A program made the position numbers and the translations under genes. From contig JAQGDQ010000007.1 in NCBI GenBank assembly GCA_030141605.1, positions 547,173 to 607,172 of the forward strand: 60,000 nucleotides of DNA, in the 5' to 3' direction. Below the pieces are notes generated by a model. It was not told the DNA's origin and made no database searches. It saw only the letters and a program-made list of their open reading frames with translations. Source of the stretch: Tubiluchus corallicola. Its lineage: Eukaryota; Priapulida; Priapulimorpha; Priapulimorphida; Tubiluchidae. Shown one piece after another: positions 42,201 through 51,532 of this stretch; within the stretch, counting starts at the first letter, position 1, and each line of letters begins with the position of its first letter.

Positions 42201-45200
42201 CCATAAGTTGCAAAGTCAATAGTGGAAAGAAATGATAAACTCATTAGTTTAAAAAGTTATCAGAGATACATAAATGTGTTTTATTATTTGCTAATATTGT
42301 AACGTATATTTTATAATTTCTGTATCACTTTTTATCCCAATTTGCTCTGGAGAAACACCAAAAATTGCTAGTGATTATTGTACACATACGTATATATTTT
42401 TTATTTATCCTTTATTTCAGCGAGTAGACATACATTTGATATATGAACACTTGATAAATCAATATTTGACACATACGCAACTAGTTTGTTAAAAATTCCT
42501 TTCTTATAAATTGGTTATCCTGTCGTTTATTTTAAGAATTTAAGAAATTAAATTTTTTTTGTAATAAGACTAAAGTGAAGTTCATGTATGCGCTTTAACA
42601 TTTATTGTCTAACATAGATAGATCTTCATAAATAGTGTACAGAGTTGCTTTTCGATGCATGCTACATTAATTTAAGCATATATAATGATACTGTGCATTA
42701 GTTTACATTATAATTCAAATGATACGTTATAAGAACTACACTACACGAACGTAGCCTATATATCATGCATAATATTAATATATAATAATTTCTTCGTTTA
42801 ATTATCGTTTAAGAATATTCAAAACTGCTGATGTAATACGTTTTCCATATACGTTGGAAAAATTTTCGCACTAAAAATGTAAAGTAGACCCTGTATATCT
42901 GATTTACAACATATTGTTAGAAACATTTATTTATTTTTGTTTTAAAGTTGCTTTCGTAGTTTGTGTTTTAAAAGTCATTTATCTTGGTTTATAAGACTAT
43001 ATTTAGAACGATTACGTATTGATAAAACTTTTACTATTTAACTATTTATTTTTTTCTGTGAATTATTATTTTGCAATTAGCAAAGCATTTTTGACGAATG
43101 CACCTTTTATAAACGTTGCCGCTTTTGCTATACTTTAGCCTTGGTTTTCGTAATTGTGTTGATTTCCTGTTATTACACTGGTTGAGTAATTGTTATGAAT
43201 AAGTTTTAAACTAATATTCAATAGGCAATGCACGCGAAGCGGTTATAGCTAGACGCACAAACTATATATATATATATGATCTATAGCTATATGTATCGAT
43301 AATAGTGATTGCCAAGCAAATCATAATTGTTATGTAAATGTACCCGCCATTGTAGTTATCAAATATTGTGGAGCACGCGTGGAAGTTATCATTCATTGTC
43401 TTATTCGTATAAAACTGTTTATACCGTTTTCTGTTTCTTATTAATTTTACTTCGTATTTGTTTTGCTAAATTTAAACCAACGCAGAGACGGAGTCCGCCT
43501 TGTGCAAGAAAATCCTAACTTTGTCACATGAAGCTTAAAAAGTTAGATTGTGTAAATACATCTATAATTGTTACGGATGTCTATAGCGGTTGCTAATTAA
43601 TAATTAACACAAATTATACAACAACACATAGATCTAATAATTAATTTATGAAATCAAGTGAATTAAAAGCTTAACAAATTTTAAGTCTATTTATAGCCGA
43701 GGCTCATTATATGGAAAGTTAAAGCAAGGAAATTGAAGGGTATCGATATTATACCTGTTTTAGGATCATATGCCGATACACAATAGTATGAAACAGCACC
43801 AAATAATGTTAAATTAAACAAAAAAAGTTTTACTTAACATAATGTTTGTTTTTTACAGTTTTATAGCAAGATTCTCTTAGTAACTATAGATGCACGTACA
43901 TACATTTTCACTCCTATGAATCTTTATATCTTTTTTACTCATGAACACATAAACTATGAGTTTAAATTGTTTGATTCTGATGCAGACCATTATAAATGCG
44001 CAGCAACTCGATTAGCTGGATTACGCGCATATGCAGACATAGTAATTAATAATTTTATTGGGTTTGTGCAAGCATTCATTCTAAACCTGATATACAACAA
44101 GGTTGTAAACTTTTTCGCATACCCATAGTTTGAAACAGTATTACACCTATATAAGCAACCATAAAAAATAAGAAAGCAGTTAATGTGTAACTAGTTCGAA
44201 ACCCAAGAAACATTTTTACATTAAAGAACAATATAAAAGCAGCTATATAGCAAAACTGCGTTCGTACAAACAAAAAACTAATAGATATTTATCATTTACA
44301 TCATTTACATGAATTATTACTTACATATTTTATTTTGAAGTTTGTACGTAATAAAAAAGTATGAGTTTATATGTAGAAAGAAGTAGCAAAATATATGTAT
44401 AACAGAAGCCTGTATACATTTCATGTAAATAAATTACGTTGCTGAAATTATAGGTTCATAATAGTGATGCAAAAAGTGGAACGCTGTAACCATTTTTAAC
44501 AAACCTTTAGGTAACTTACTGTAGAAAAAATGGTTATGTACCGTATCAAGTCCTATATGCGGCATTTGAAACTATTCGCTTTACAGATATTAATGTATAT
44601 CTGTATACGTTAATATATTAAGACTCAATAATGTATAATCTCTGCCGCGCTCATTCAGGTTGTCTGGAGTTCTCTACACCGGAATCAGTATGTTCGGTGA
44701 CTCGTTAATAATATTCATTTGTAAGACTAATTATTCACGGCTTATAGTACATAATCCATGCAAATGTTAGAAGCCTATTTACAGAACATACTTTTAGTAA
44801 ACTCCATTATATACGAAAGCGAGGCCTGTAAAAGCTATTTTGACATTAAGAAAAAACATTGTTTGGTTTGATTTAAGCTTTAAGATGAGCAGCACGTAGT
44901 CAACTGTTAAATCATAAAACCGATTAAACAATTTATTAAAATATGAAAGGAATTAAAAAAATTGTAAGCGACAAAACAAAACGCGAGGTTTTACGTAATT
45001 TCTGTGCGTAAAACATTCAGCTATATCCTCGCAATCTATTGTTAAAATTTTACACTGCCTTAGTCTGCTTAGTATATGGATTAACTATTGCTACATATTT
45101 TATGCGTATATAATGTCTGTCGCATTACATTAGAAAACTTTTTTTTATGAATCATTTCTGCTCAGATATAAAATTTAGAATGCGAAACTGAACTACAGTT

Positions 45201-46067
45201 TCCTTGATTTTTTTTGCATATTTAAATATCAAAACTTAAAAGCCTTAGCAGATTTTATATTTAACAGGGTTTTAATTTCAAGTAAGCGAAAGTTATGTAA
45301 GTATAACTCCAGTATATAGGCTATACAGTTTTAAATATTATTATAAATTTAAAACCAGTTATAAAATCTATGGGAGCAAACCACAGAAAATTTTCTTCAT
45401 AATTTTCAGCACATTTCTGATTGATCACAGAAATTAAAATATAGAACACGTAACTCTTCAAAATATGGAATATAAAGAAAAGATTAACATTAATTATGGG
45501 CTTATCACAAATTTTATTGGTTGGTAAACATATATTTTAAGGGGAGCTTATCTAAATGTGCATAAAGTTATGATGAGCTCAAATATACTCGCAAGCTAAT
45601 TAATTGAGCTTCATTATTTAATGCTTATCAAACAGTAAAGTAATCAAAAAGCAGACTAATCAGAAATGTTAATAACCTACTTATAGCAGAATTTACTAAC
45701 CTGTTTTATGATGATTGTGATGTTGATGTTGATTATAACTATGACGGTGATCAGGAGAGTGTTGTTGAAACTCGGAATGTTCAGTATTTTTGTTACTGTC
45801 TAAGTCTAAACTCGTATTGCTGTATTCACTGTCCGAGTTATATCCGGATTTCGGAGTACCCGGAGAAATCGACGTATGTCTCGGTGTTTTACTAGAACTC
45901 AATATATCATTAATTAAAAACGACGGTTTGCTGATCTCCGGAGAGCGTGTCACCGGGTTTCTCTCTTCGGCGCTTTTTGGATCGTCCGTCTCCGACGATT
46001 GTTCGCTTTTCCGGGATGGTTCGACTCTCGGCTGAGTCTCCATGCGTACGGGTAGTTGAGAAATCAT
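31071..46067 (-). CDS. Barhl: BarH-like homeobox transcription factor, four coding exons, 300 aa
   Basis: Spliced model: 46067-45701, 36894-36783, 36098-35985, 31380-31071; 903 nt including the TAG stop. Seen: residues 50-56 read FLINDIL, an exact FxIxxIL eh1/FIL match; residues 62-100 are Ser/Asp/Pro-rich and 102-120 His/Gln-rich; a basic KSKKPRKAR stretch leads into a homeodomain at about 146-205, with [20 protein letters not shown] in helix 1-2 and [20 protein letters not shown] in helix 3. Thr47 and Tyr49 of the homeodomain are BarH hallmarks. [11 protein letters not shown] just after it and RPVLPRL further on match the BarH C-terminal extension. Known: BarH/Barhl proteins are nuclear DNA-binding regulators of neuronal and sensory fate, and the FIL motif recruits Groucho/TLE. 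The start ATG follows an in-frame TAG 11 codons upstream; a second in-frame ATG lies at codon 9 and could also be used. Inference: one ortholog of Barhl1/2 and Drosophila BarH1/H2. Assignment as BarH is very secure; transcript ends are not known. Confidence 0.96.
31567..31830 (+). repeat. Purine-rich GAAA/GGAA tract and CAGC/CAAT tract in Barhl intron 3
   Basis: 31567-31705 is purine-rich GAAA/GGAA steps. 31735-31830 has degenerate CCAGC, CAATC and AGCAA steps. It begins about 190 bp past the exon 4 acceptor. Confidence 0.7.
34283..34321. promoter_or_regulatory. Three CAGGTA/G sites in Barhl intron 3
   Basis: CAGGTA at 34283, CAGGTG at 34296 and CACCTG at 34316, the last two facing each other. 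They lie in a unique block (about 34190-34490) of higher GC content with TAAT-type homeodomain sites close by. Enhancer role inferred. Confidence 0.4.
35591..35629. repeat. Perfect 15-bp inverted repeat in Barhl intron 3
   Basis: AACGTTTCATCTACT (35591-35605) and its exact complement (35615-35629) around a 9-nt loop. It lies about 360 bp from exon 3. Confidence 0.75.
35790..35930 (+). repeat. Tetranucleotide repeats GAAT, GAAC, GGAT in Barhl intron 3
   Basis: Four-base steps change class along the tract: GAAT, then GAAC, then about eight GGAT. It ends about 55 bp from the exon 3 donor. Confidence 0.9.
35985..36098 (-). CDS. Barhl: Barhl coding exon 3 (homeodomain helices 1-3)
   Basis: 114 nt between acceptor TTTTCAG|T and donor ACG|GTGAGT. 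It encodes homeodomain residues 15-53: [20 protein letters not shown], then [17 protein letters not shown] and the first two bases of Arg53. It carries Trp48, Tyr49, Gln50 and Asn51, the DNA-contact core, plus BarH-specific Thr47. Both flanking splice junctions split a codon after its second base. Confidence 0.97.
36099..36782 (-). other. Barhl: Barhl intron 2 (0.7 kb)
   Basis: Short intron splitting homeodomain codon 15. Donor GTAAGT, acceptor TTTTCAG. Includes a short CTG/CGT-rich run near 36260-36290; nothing else recognised. Confidence 0.92.
36783..36894 (-). CDS. Barhl: Barhl coding exon 2 (linker and homeodomain N-arm)
   Basis: 112 nt between acceptor TTTGCAG|G and donor TCG|GTAAGT. 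It completes the Gly codon opened by exon 1 and encodes GQSKQDEP, a Ser/Asn linker, then [16 protein letters not shown] and two bases of the Arg15 codon of the homeodomain. The [14 protein letters not shown] string is nearly invariant in BarH proteins. It is too short to show up as a long open frame and was found from the phase of its neighbours. Confidence 0.95.
38980..39215 (+). repeat. (CTTT)n tetranucleotide array in Barhl intron 1
   Basis: Long CTTT array with short GTTC and CTCT inserts, set in a wider pyrimidine-rich stretch from about 38590 to 39260. Confidence 0.95.
39863..40070 (+). repeat. GAAC/AATA/GACT/GAAT tetranucleotide tract
   Basis: A decayed four-base tract with a clean core of GACT units at about 39955-40028, then GAAT. 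Confidence 0.92.
40236..40365 (+). repeat. 35-bp AT-only minisatellite
   Basis: Three identical 35-bp units start at 40251, 40286 and 40321, with part units on each side. Units are only A and T and begin TAAATATATAAATAAATAAT. Perfect identity points to recent expansion. Confidence 0.93.
40534..40585. promoter_or_regulatory. Cluster of four CAGGTA/G sites in Barhl intron 1
   Basis: CACCTG at 40534, TACCTG at 40553, CAGGTA at 40571 and CACCTG at 40580, with a CTAATTAC homeodomain-type site between the first two. The block continues into unique sequence to about 41150 with an ETS-type CCGGAAGT near 40745. Enhancer role inferred. Confidence 0.42.
41136..41144 (+). promoter_or_regulatory. CTCF-like site AGGTGGCGC in Barhl intron 1
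   Basis: Exact match to the AGGTGGCGC core known for invertebrate CTCF, in a local CpG-rich patch within an AT-rich intron. Single-motif evidence only. Confidence 0.3.
42110..42175 (-). mobile_element. Possible tRNA-like SINE remnant in Barhl intron 1
   Basis: The minus strand has GTGAGTTCAATTCTC, a B-box-like sequence, with CCGGC after it and a GTCTAGTCCG stretch before. No second copy was found in the window and no clear A box. Confidence 0.25.
45701..46067 (-). CDS. Barhl: Barhl coding exon 1 (N-terminus, eh1/FIL motif)
   Basis: Encodes residues 1-122 plus the first base of codon 123. The donor reads ACAG|GTTAGT; reading on would hit a stop at once, so splicing is required. The reading frame is open from an ATG preceded by an in-frame TAG 11 codons upstream. 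It holds the FLINDIL repressor motif, then Ser/Thr-Pro sites such as ISPGTP, an acidic Ser-rich stretch and a His-rich tail. Neither ATG (46067 or 46043) has a purine at -3; the second has G at +4. Confidence 0.93.
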
Positions 46068-46199
46068 AAGTTTTTGGTGATTTAAAACCCTTATACAATG
46101 CTAGTCAAATGTTTCTGTTGTCAAATCTTGCTAAAATTCTTATTCACAAAGCTTCAGCAACATTTAGACTATCACAGTTCATAATCACTGCTGTTACTA

Positions 46200-46480
46200 A
46201 TATTACAAATTGTACTCGCACTGTAACGTGCTGCGCGCGTGTAGCAGGTACAAAGTGTAGCTTGTTTAACGCACAATAAGGCTCTTCCTAGGCACGGTGC
46301 GTGCGTCAAACTGTTTGGATCGAATTTAATCGCTTCATTGTGGAGATATCAGTAGACTTCGCTGCCATTTGTTTTGGCGAACGCTGATTGGTTCAAGTAT
46401 TATTGAGCCACGCCCACAGGTTGGTGTCTGCATTGGATGTGTTCACTGCGCGCTGAAGTCACGGACGCGGCCGCATGACT
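46200..46480 (-). promoter_or_regulatory. Probable Barhl promoter region
   Basis: A GC-richer block about 130-410 bp upstream of the start codon. On the minus strand it has CCAAT boxes at 46387-46391 (AACCAATCAGC context) and 46432-46436, and a GC/KLF-type box GTGGGCGTGG at 46408-46417; CpG-dense segments lie near 46225-46240 and 46450-46475. No convincing TATA box was seen. Placement as the promoter is inference from position and composition. Confidence 0.4.
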
Positions 46481-48223
46481 GTCTGTTTCTGGTGAAATTT
46501 CAGCAAAGCTAGGTACAAAATGGTTATATTCACACTAAATGGTACTTATTTAAGAAATGTAAAACAGTTTTTCATTCTGAAATAAAATATATGTAAAAAT
46601 TATTATCTACGGCTTAGCAAAATAGCAAATATAACGCCGCGAAAACAAATTTTATTTAACTGGTTGCTGTTTATTTTGTTTTTAATTTATGCAAAAAGTA
46701 AATAAGACTCTGTAACATCAGATCCATAATTGTAGTACTATCTTTATTTTTGTTGTTACTTTAAATTTATTTCGTACATTTAAAAGTATATAGCATTATA
46801 AAAAAATTGTACACTCAACTACAGTATAAAATTACAATAGAAACTACTAAAATATTTGCATATATACATGCATACGCATCTGGAGAAAAAACATAAATAC
46901 ACAAGACAGATGATTAAAAATACAATACACAGAGGAATAAAACCATATAAATGTTACATTTACAATGGTAAAAGATGTTGATCTCATAGTTAAAAACATA
47001 TATTGTACCAATTTGTTCACATACTGCATTATGATATGCAGAGTAAACATACAATTTATCAAGGTAGTTCTGCAATTAAGTTTGATTCTGGTGTATTCTA
47101 ATTTTAATTGTCCAAATTGTTTATTAGCTATGTGTAAGGCAATACTTGGGTTGGTGAATTTTTGTTAGCTTTATAACTTTCGATGTCTAAATGCCAATGT
47201 AAATAAATACACGCGTAAAAACTAAAAAATGCCCAACTTTGAAAGATACTTAATTTCAAACAATACCCGATTACTGCACAGTAAAACAACAAACAAATTA
47301 TTATGACTAGTCGAGCTAATAACGCTATTACGATATTTTTACAAGTGCTTGATTCGGAAAATTATTGACAATTTGCTTATTAAATATTAAAACAATGAAT
47401 TTGTTTATGTGTTTTATCTGGAACGTTTCAGTGTAGCAGGCATTTAACTTTTGTTTCCAGAACTGCAATTTGTTATAGCACAGACCACACACTGTATGTT
47501 TACATAATAATTTTCTGCATTTTAATTACGCTTCGCCATAGGTTTGTTTTCGTTAAGTAAAAAAAGGTTTGGTTAGCTTTTGTTTAGCGTAATTAGGGTG
47601 GTTATAACCGAATAAGTTACCATAATATTCATACCTGTGCTAAATTCTTTTATAATATGATGAGGATATTATGAGGATATATGAAGCAAGCAGATTGCAA
47701 AATTGCGCTAAATTATCCTTACTAAAGCTCAGTTACTCGGTTAGTCTACACCATCAATTTTCCAGGATGGTTTAAGTATTTGTAATTAGGTAGTAAATTA
47801 TAATTTTGTACAGCAAAAATGAGCACTTGATCTTATTTTGTTTTGGAAATTATAATTGTGTCGTTACACGTGTTTTACATAACAGTCACATTAAAATTAC
47901 CTTTTAGCTGTCGGCCTCTCGTTGCTATTATATAAATCAATTCTGACTTTCATTGAAACCAGTTAGAAAAATTCCATTCTAATTCGACTCATTTTCAGCA
48001 ATTTCCGGACATTTTATCATTCATCCTAGACTATCAATACCAGCTTTTGTGTTGCGTGCATGAGTTTTGAACACAATGTCATTACGATCATTATCTTGTA
48101 ATACTGAAATGATTAATCTGAATAATTATTTATATACTTCTGTAGAAATTATGAGCTTTTAAGATTTCTAAACTGTAATTTGTCTGCAATGATTTATTAT
48201 AGGTTTGATTTATTATAAGAGGC
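46481..48223. other. No gene seen upstream of Barhl promoter
   Basis: AT-rich unique sequence without recognisable coding or repeat structure. Confidence 0.55.
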
Positions 48224-48560
48224 GTGAAGGAGTGAATGAATGAGTGAGTGAGTGATTAATTGATTGAAGCACAAACTGAAGCACAAATAACTAAATCGAT
48301 ATGTAGAGGAGCGAATGAATGAATGAGCGTGAAAAAGAATATAACAATGTCTAAAACAATAAATATGTAATAGATTACTGGCTTATTGATTGGTTATAAT
48401 TGACTGACTTATGACTGATTGACTGATCGACCGACCGATCCACCATACGATTGGCTCACTGAATGAATGACTGAGTTATTGACTAAATAAATAAATCAAT
48501 AAAGGAGCGAAAAAATACGCGAATAAGTGAATGCGTGCATAATAAATGAAAAAATTAATG
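48224..48560 (+). repeat. Degenerate GAAT/GAGT/GACT tetranucleotide region
   Basis: Recurring TGAATGA, GAGTGAGT and TGACTGA steps broken by unique bits. Same repeat vocabulary as 35.8 and 39.9 kb. Confidence 0.75.
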
Positions 48561-48609
48561 AATGATGAAAAAATGAGCGCATGCATAAAAATATTGTAAC
48601 AATAAATAA

Positions 48610-48633
48610 ATATATATATATATATATATGTGC

Positions 48634-48670
<37 letters not shown>

Positions 48671-48689
48671 TGTGTGCGTGTGTGTGTGT
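48610..48689 (+). repeat. (TA)n followed by (TG)n
   Basis: About 20 bp of TA then about 60 bp of TG with GCG interruptions; alternating purine-pyrimidine with Z-DNA potential. Confidence 0.95.
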
Positions 48690-48907
48690 AAGAAATAGGC
48701 TTAACAAGACGAAAAGAAAAAATAGAAGAAAAGGGACACAATAAAAAACAAAAACAAAAAAGAGAAGTACTAAAAATTTATTAAAATCATGATAATTCTT
48801 AAAAGCCATAGATTTAACCATTATTTATGTGTACATGCGTGACAGCGTGCGTTTAGCTAAATGCGACATCGACAGATTTCTTGCTTCTGCCTGTTTCCAG
48901 CCATTTA

Positions 48908-49372
48908 CTGGCCCTATTTCAGGGGGGGGGGTAAGTGGGGATACTTCAGTGTGGCCTCGCGCCGAGGTGACATTTTTTTGCTTTTTGCGAACATACTGCC
49001 TCCTCTCTCCCCTCTCTCTCTTGCCGCACGCGCGCCGTTTGCCTTGTGCGGCTCGGTGCCGATGTTCAGCTGTTTTCAATTTTGGAATTTCTAACATCGG
49101 CTTGTACGGAAGTGAGAGTACGGTATTACATATTGCAAAGATGTTGTTTTTGATTTGACTATTTGACAAGTATTAAGGACTGGTCTTGAGAATAAACAGT
49201 TTTTCTTTCAATTGTTCTTTCCTTTAATTACTGTATAACTCCATATTTTCTCTTCGAAAATGCTTCTGCAGCAGTTCAAAAATTTTTTGGCCGCCCCCCC
49301 GGCGTTTCGCCCCACTGAGGGGCCTCACACGCCCCACTTCCCCGGGCCTCGCTTAAGCTGAAATAGGCCCTG
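48908..49372. mobile_element. Non-autonomous hAT-type transposon (MITE), 465 bp
   Basis: The ends form a terminal inverted repeat: left CTGGCCCTATTTCAG, right (reversed) CAGGGCCTATTTCAG, 13 of 15 identical, with a further shared AAGTGGGG inside each end. The element is flanked by an exact 8-bp duplication GCCATTTA at 48900-48907 and 49373-49380. A CAGGG terminus with an 8-bp target duplication is the signature of the hAT superfamily. It is far more GC-rich than its surroundings and has a run of ten G after the left end. No transposase is encoded; the open frames inside it are not credible genes. Confidence 0.87.
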
Positions 49373-49380
49373 GCCATTTA

Positions 49381-50443
49381 TTGTAAAAAGTCACAAGTTC
49401 CTTACTATGGCAAAAGTCAGGTTTTTTCAGCCAGCCAGTATGTAAAATCAAGTTTCTCATGCGATAAACGCTAATCTATTCTAACAAACTGTTCATTATT
49501 TACAACCCTGGACGCGACGAAAAACTTCATCACTTAAATACAATAGGATTGCCCCTAGCAGCGGATGCGGAGAAACTGATGAACTCCGGGTTAGATTTAT
49601 GTCATCAGCAGCATCTTCATCTGCCCAGCTTCCTGCCCCGGGCCCGGTATTGTGCTCCAGTGAGCATACTGCGTCAAAATAACAAGTGCTATTGTTGGCC
49701 CACTATTGGGGGGAGGGTGAGGGGGAGGAGATGAGAGAAATGGTTACACGGCCCGATCAGCAAGGAAAACAGCAGTACTGTTTAAACAAATCCAGGAGTA
49801 AATACATTAAATTTAAAATCAAATTTAAAATCTGTGTTTTGTATTCAAAAAAATAGCCTAAGGAATTTCAAGTCCAGCCTCCGATAGCTAGGCTGGAATA
49901 TGACGTCAGGTTAGAAAAAGGGAGTAAATTTCCACCATGATATAACATTAAAATATTTCAAATTTTTGGAAATATGCTACGGAAACTTATGGGTTTTTGT
50001 ATATTTTGCTCGTTTATATGTGTGTGATCAGCTTACCTTCTCATTTCTGTTTGATGATTTTAAATGGCACACCTCTCCCCCGTCCTCTTCAAATTATGCA
50101 CGAAGATGCAACTAATGTTGCTCTAAATGCATAAAAATATTATGAACGATAAAACTTTCAATATGAATTGCATGCTAATATGCACCCTACAGGGCTTATA
50201 TACAGACGACACCTGTGCGAAGCTTTGATAGTGTGCGCTGAAAACAGGGTGACTGTTAATTAAAAGTGACGTCGTTTCAAGATGTCCGAGGTTTTAAGAA
50301 AAAAGACTGGTGTGCGGTTGCATTACTGCGCTTAGCCACTTCTAATGTATTGTGTTCGTCGTATTCGTGTAACATTTGAACTGTTCGAACTAGCAGGGTT
50401 AAATAGATTAGGAGTTCGCGAGAGAGAAAAACGAGGGAAAGAG

Positions 50444-50489
<46 letters not shown>

Positions 50490-50515
50490 GAAGAAAGGTA
50501 GAAAAAAGCTAGAAA

Positions 50516-50610
<95 letters not shown>

Positions 50611-51231
50611 GAACATATCAACAGCTTACCAGTAATTGATAAGAATAGTTTTGTTAGCTATGATCGGAAACAGAGCATCTATCTCTCATCAGCAAAGCTT
50701 AATGAGATACATTAACGGCGTCATCCTCCATGGCGGTTGTAAAACAGAATCAGTCAATCACTTCCAGTTCTCATTATCAACAGAGATGGCCTCATCGCAA
50801 CCAATTTCCGACTGTCTCCCTATTCTTTCAAGGACTATTATGAGTTAACCTAGCAATCTACTAAATTATTATCCCCAATAAGACAAATAGGTTCGAAAGA
50901 TTGCAAATCCTTCCACGAACAGGATACTTACGATGAGTCTCATAAACAAAAATAAATGTTTATGAAAAGGTCTATGTAAGACTATCAAGAATTTTAATTC
51001 TGCGCCTTAAAATTATTTGAATGAATACATGTTATCTTAATTTTGTTGATATGCTGTCACTTTCTAACAAATGCTTGCTTCTTGGGTGGTTATTGAAATT
51101 AAGCGTTTGAACAAAGAAAAAGAAAAATCCAGAATAACACAAGAAGCAGTTTTGTTGCTAATCTAAAGCTCTAAAAACTTGGGTATAATTAAGTACTGGA
51201 ATGGGGTACCTATGTCTGTATTATCACAGTA
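49381..51231. other. No gene seen between the two TIR elements
   Basis: Unique sequence plus the purine array at 50441-50608. A G-rich patch lies near 49707-49733. Confidence 0.5.
50441..50608 (+). repeat. (GAAA)n and (GA)n purine array
   Basis: About 45 bp of GAAA units, a short mixed purine stretch, then about 92 bp of perfect GA. Confidence 0.96.
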
Positions 51232-51527
51232 ACATAGGCGTACGGACCGATTTTTCCCGGGGGACTGAGCCACTTTTGCCCGAAAAATACTCGGAAAAAG
51301 CGCAGGTCAACTTCGAGTCGGGAATTGCTTTTCCCCCACCCCATGATCGGATTTCGGGCACTTAATTTGGCGGCATGGAAAAGTTTTGAGATTTGCTTTT
51401 ATGAAAAATATTATTTTAGTTTTTTCATCATTTGGTCGGTGTCCGAAAAATTTTGTGATTGCCTGAAAAAACTGTTTGCACGAATCCGTGGGTAGGTAGC
51501 CAACCTCCCGGGTCGTACGCCTATGGT
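51232..51527. mobile_element. Short TIR element with CATAGGCGTACG ends, about 296 bp
   Basis: Left end ACATAGGCGTACG, right end (reversed) ACCATAGGCGTACG, 13 of 14 with one indel. CAGTA occurs immediately outside both ends (51227-51231 and 51528-51532), a possible 5-bp target duplication. The interior is GC-richer than the flanks and has repeated CCCGAAAAA/TCCGAAAAA motifs; no coding capacity. Superfamily not assigned. Confidence 0.75.
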
Positions 51528-51532
51528 CAGTA

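Larger units (their letters stand above)
36895..45700 (-). other. Barhl: Barhl intron 1 (8.8 kb)
   Basis: Bounded by donor GTTAGT and acceptor TTTGCAG. No further coding exon was found in it. It holds the CTTT array at 38980-39210, the GACT array near 39960, a 35-bp minisatellite near 40250, a unique less AT-rich block at about 40490-41200 with the CAGGTR cluster and a CTCF-like site, and then mostly AT-rich unique sequence from 41.2 to 45.7 kb. Confidence 0.9.

Noticed and set aside
45790-46035. Plus-strand frame over Barhl exon 1
   Set aside because: Shadow of the minus-strand coding exon.
48825-49169. Open frames on both strands inside the hAT-type MITE
   Set aside because: They lie within a 465-bp non-autonomous element, in its GC-rich arm; no transposase motif is present.
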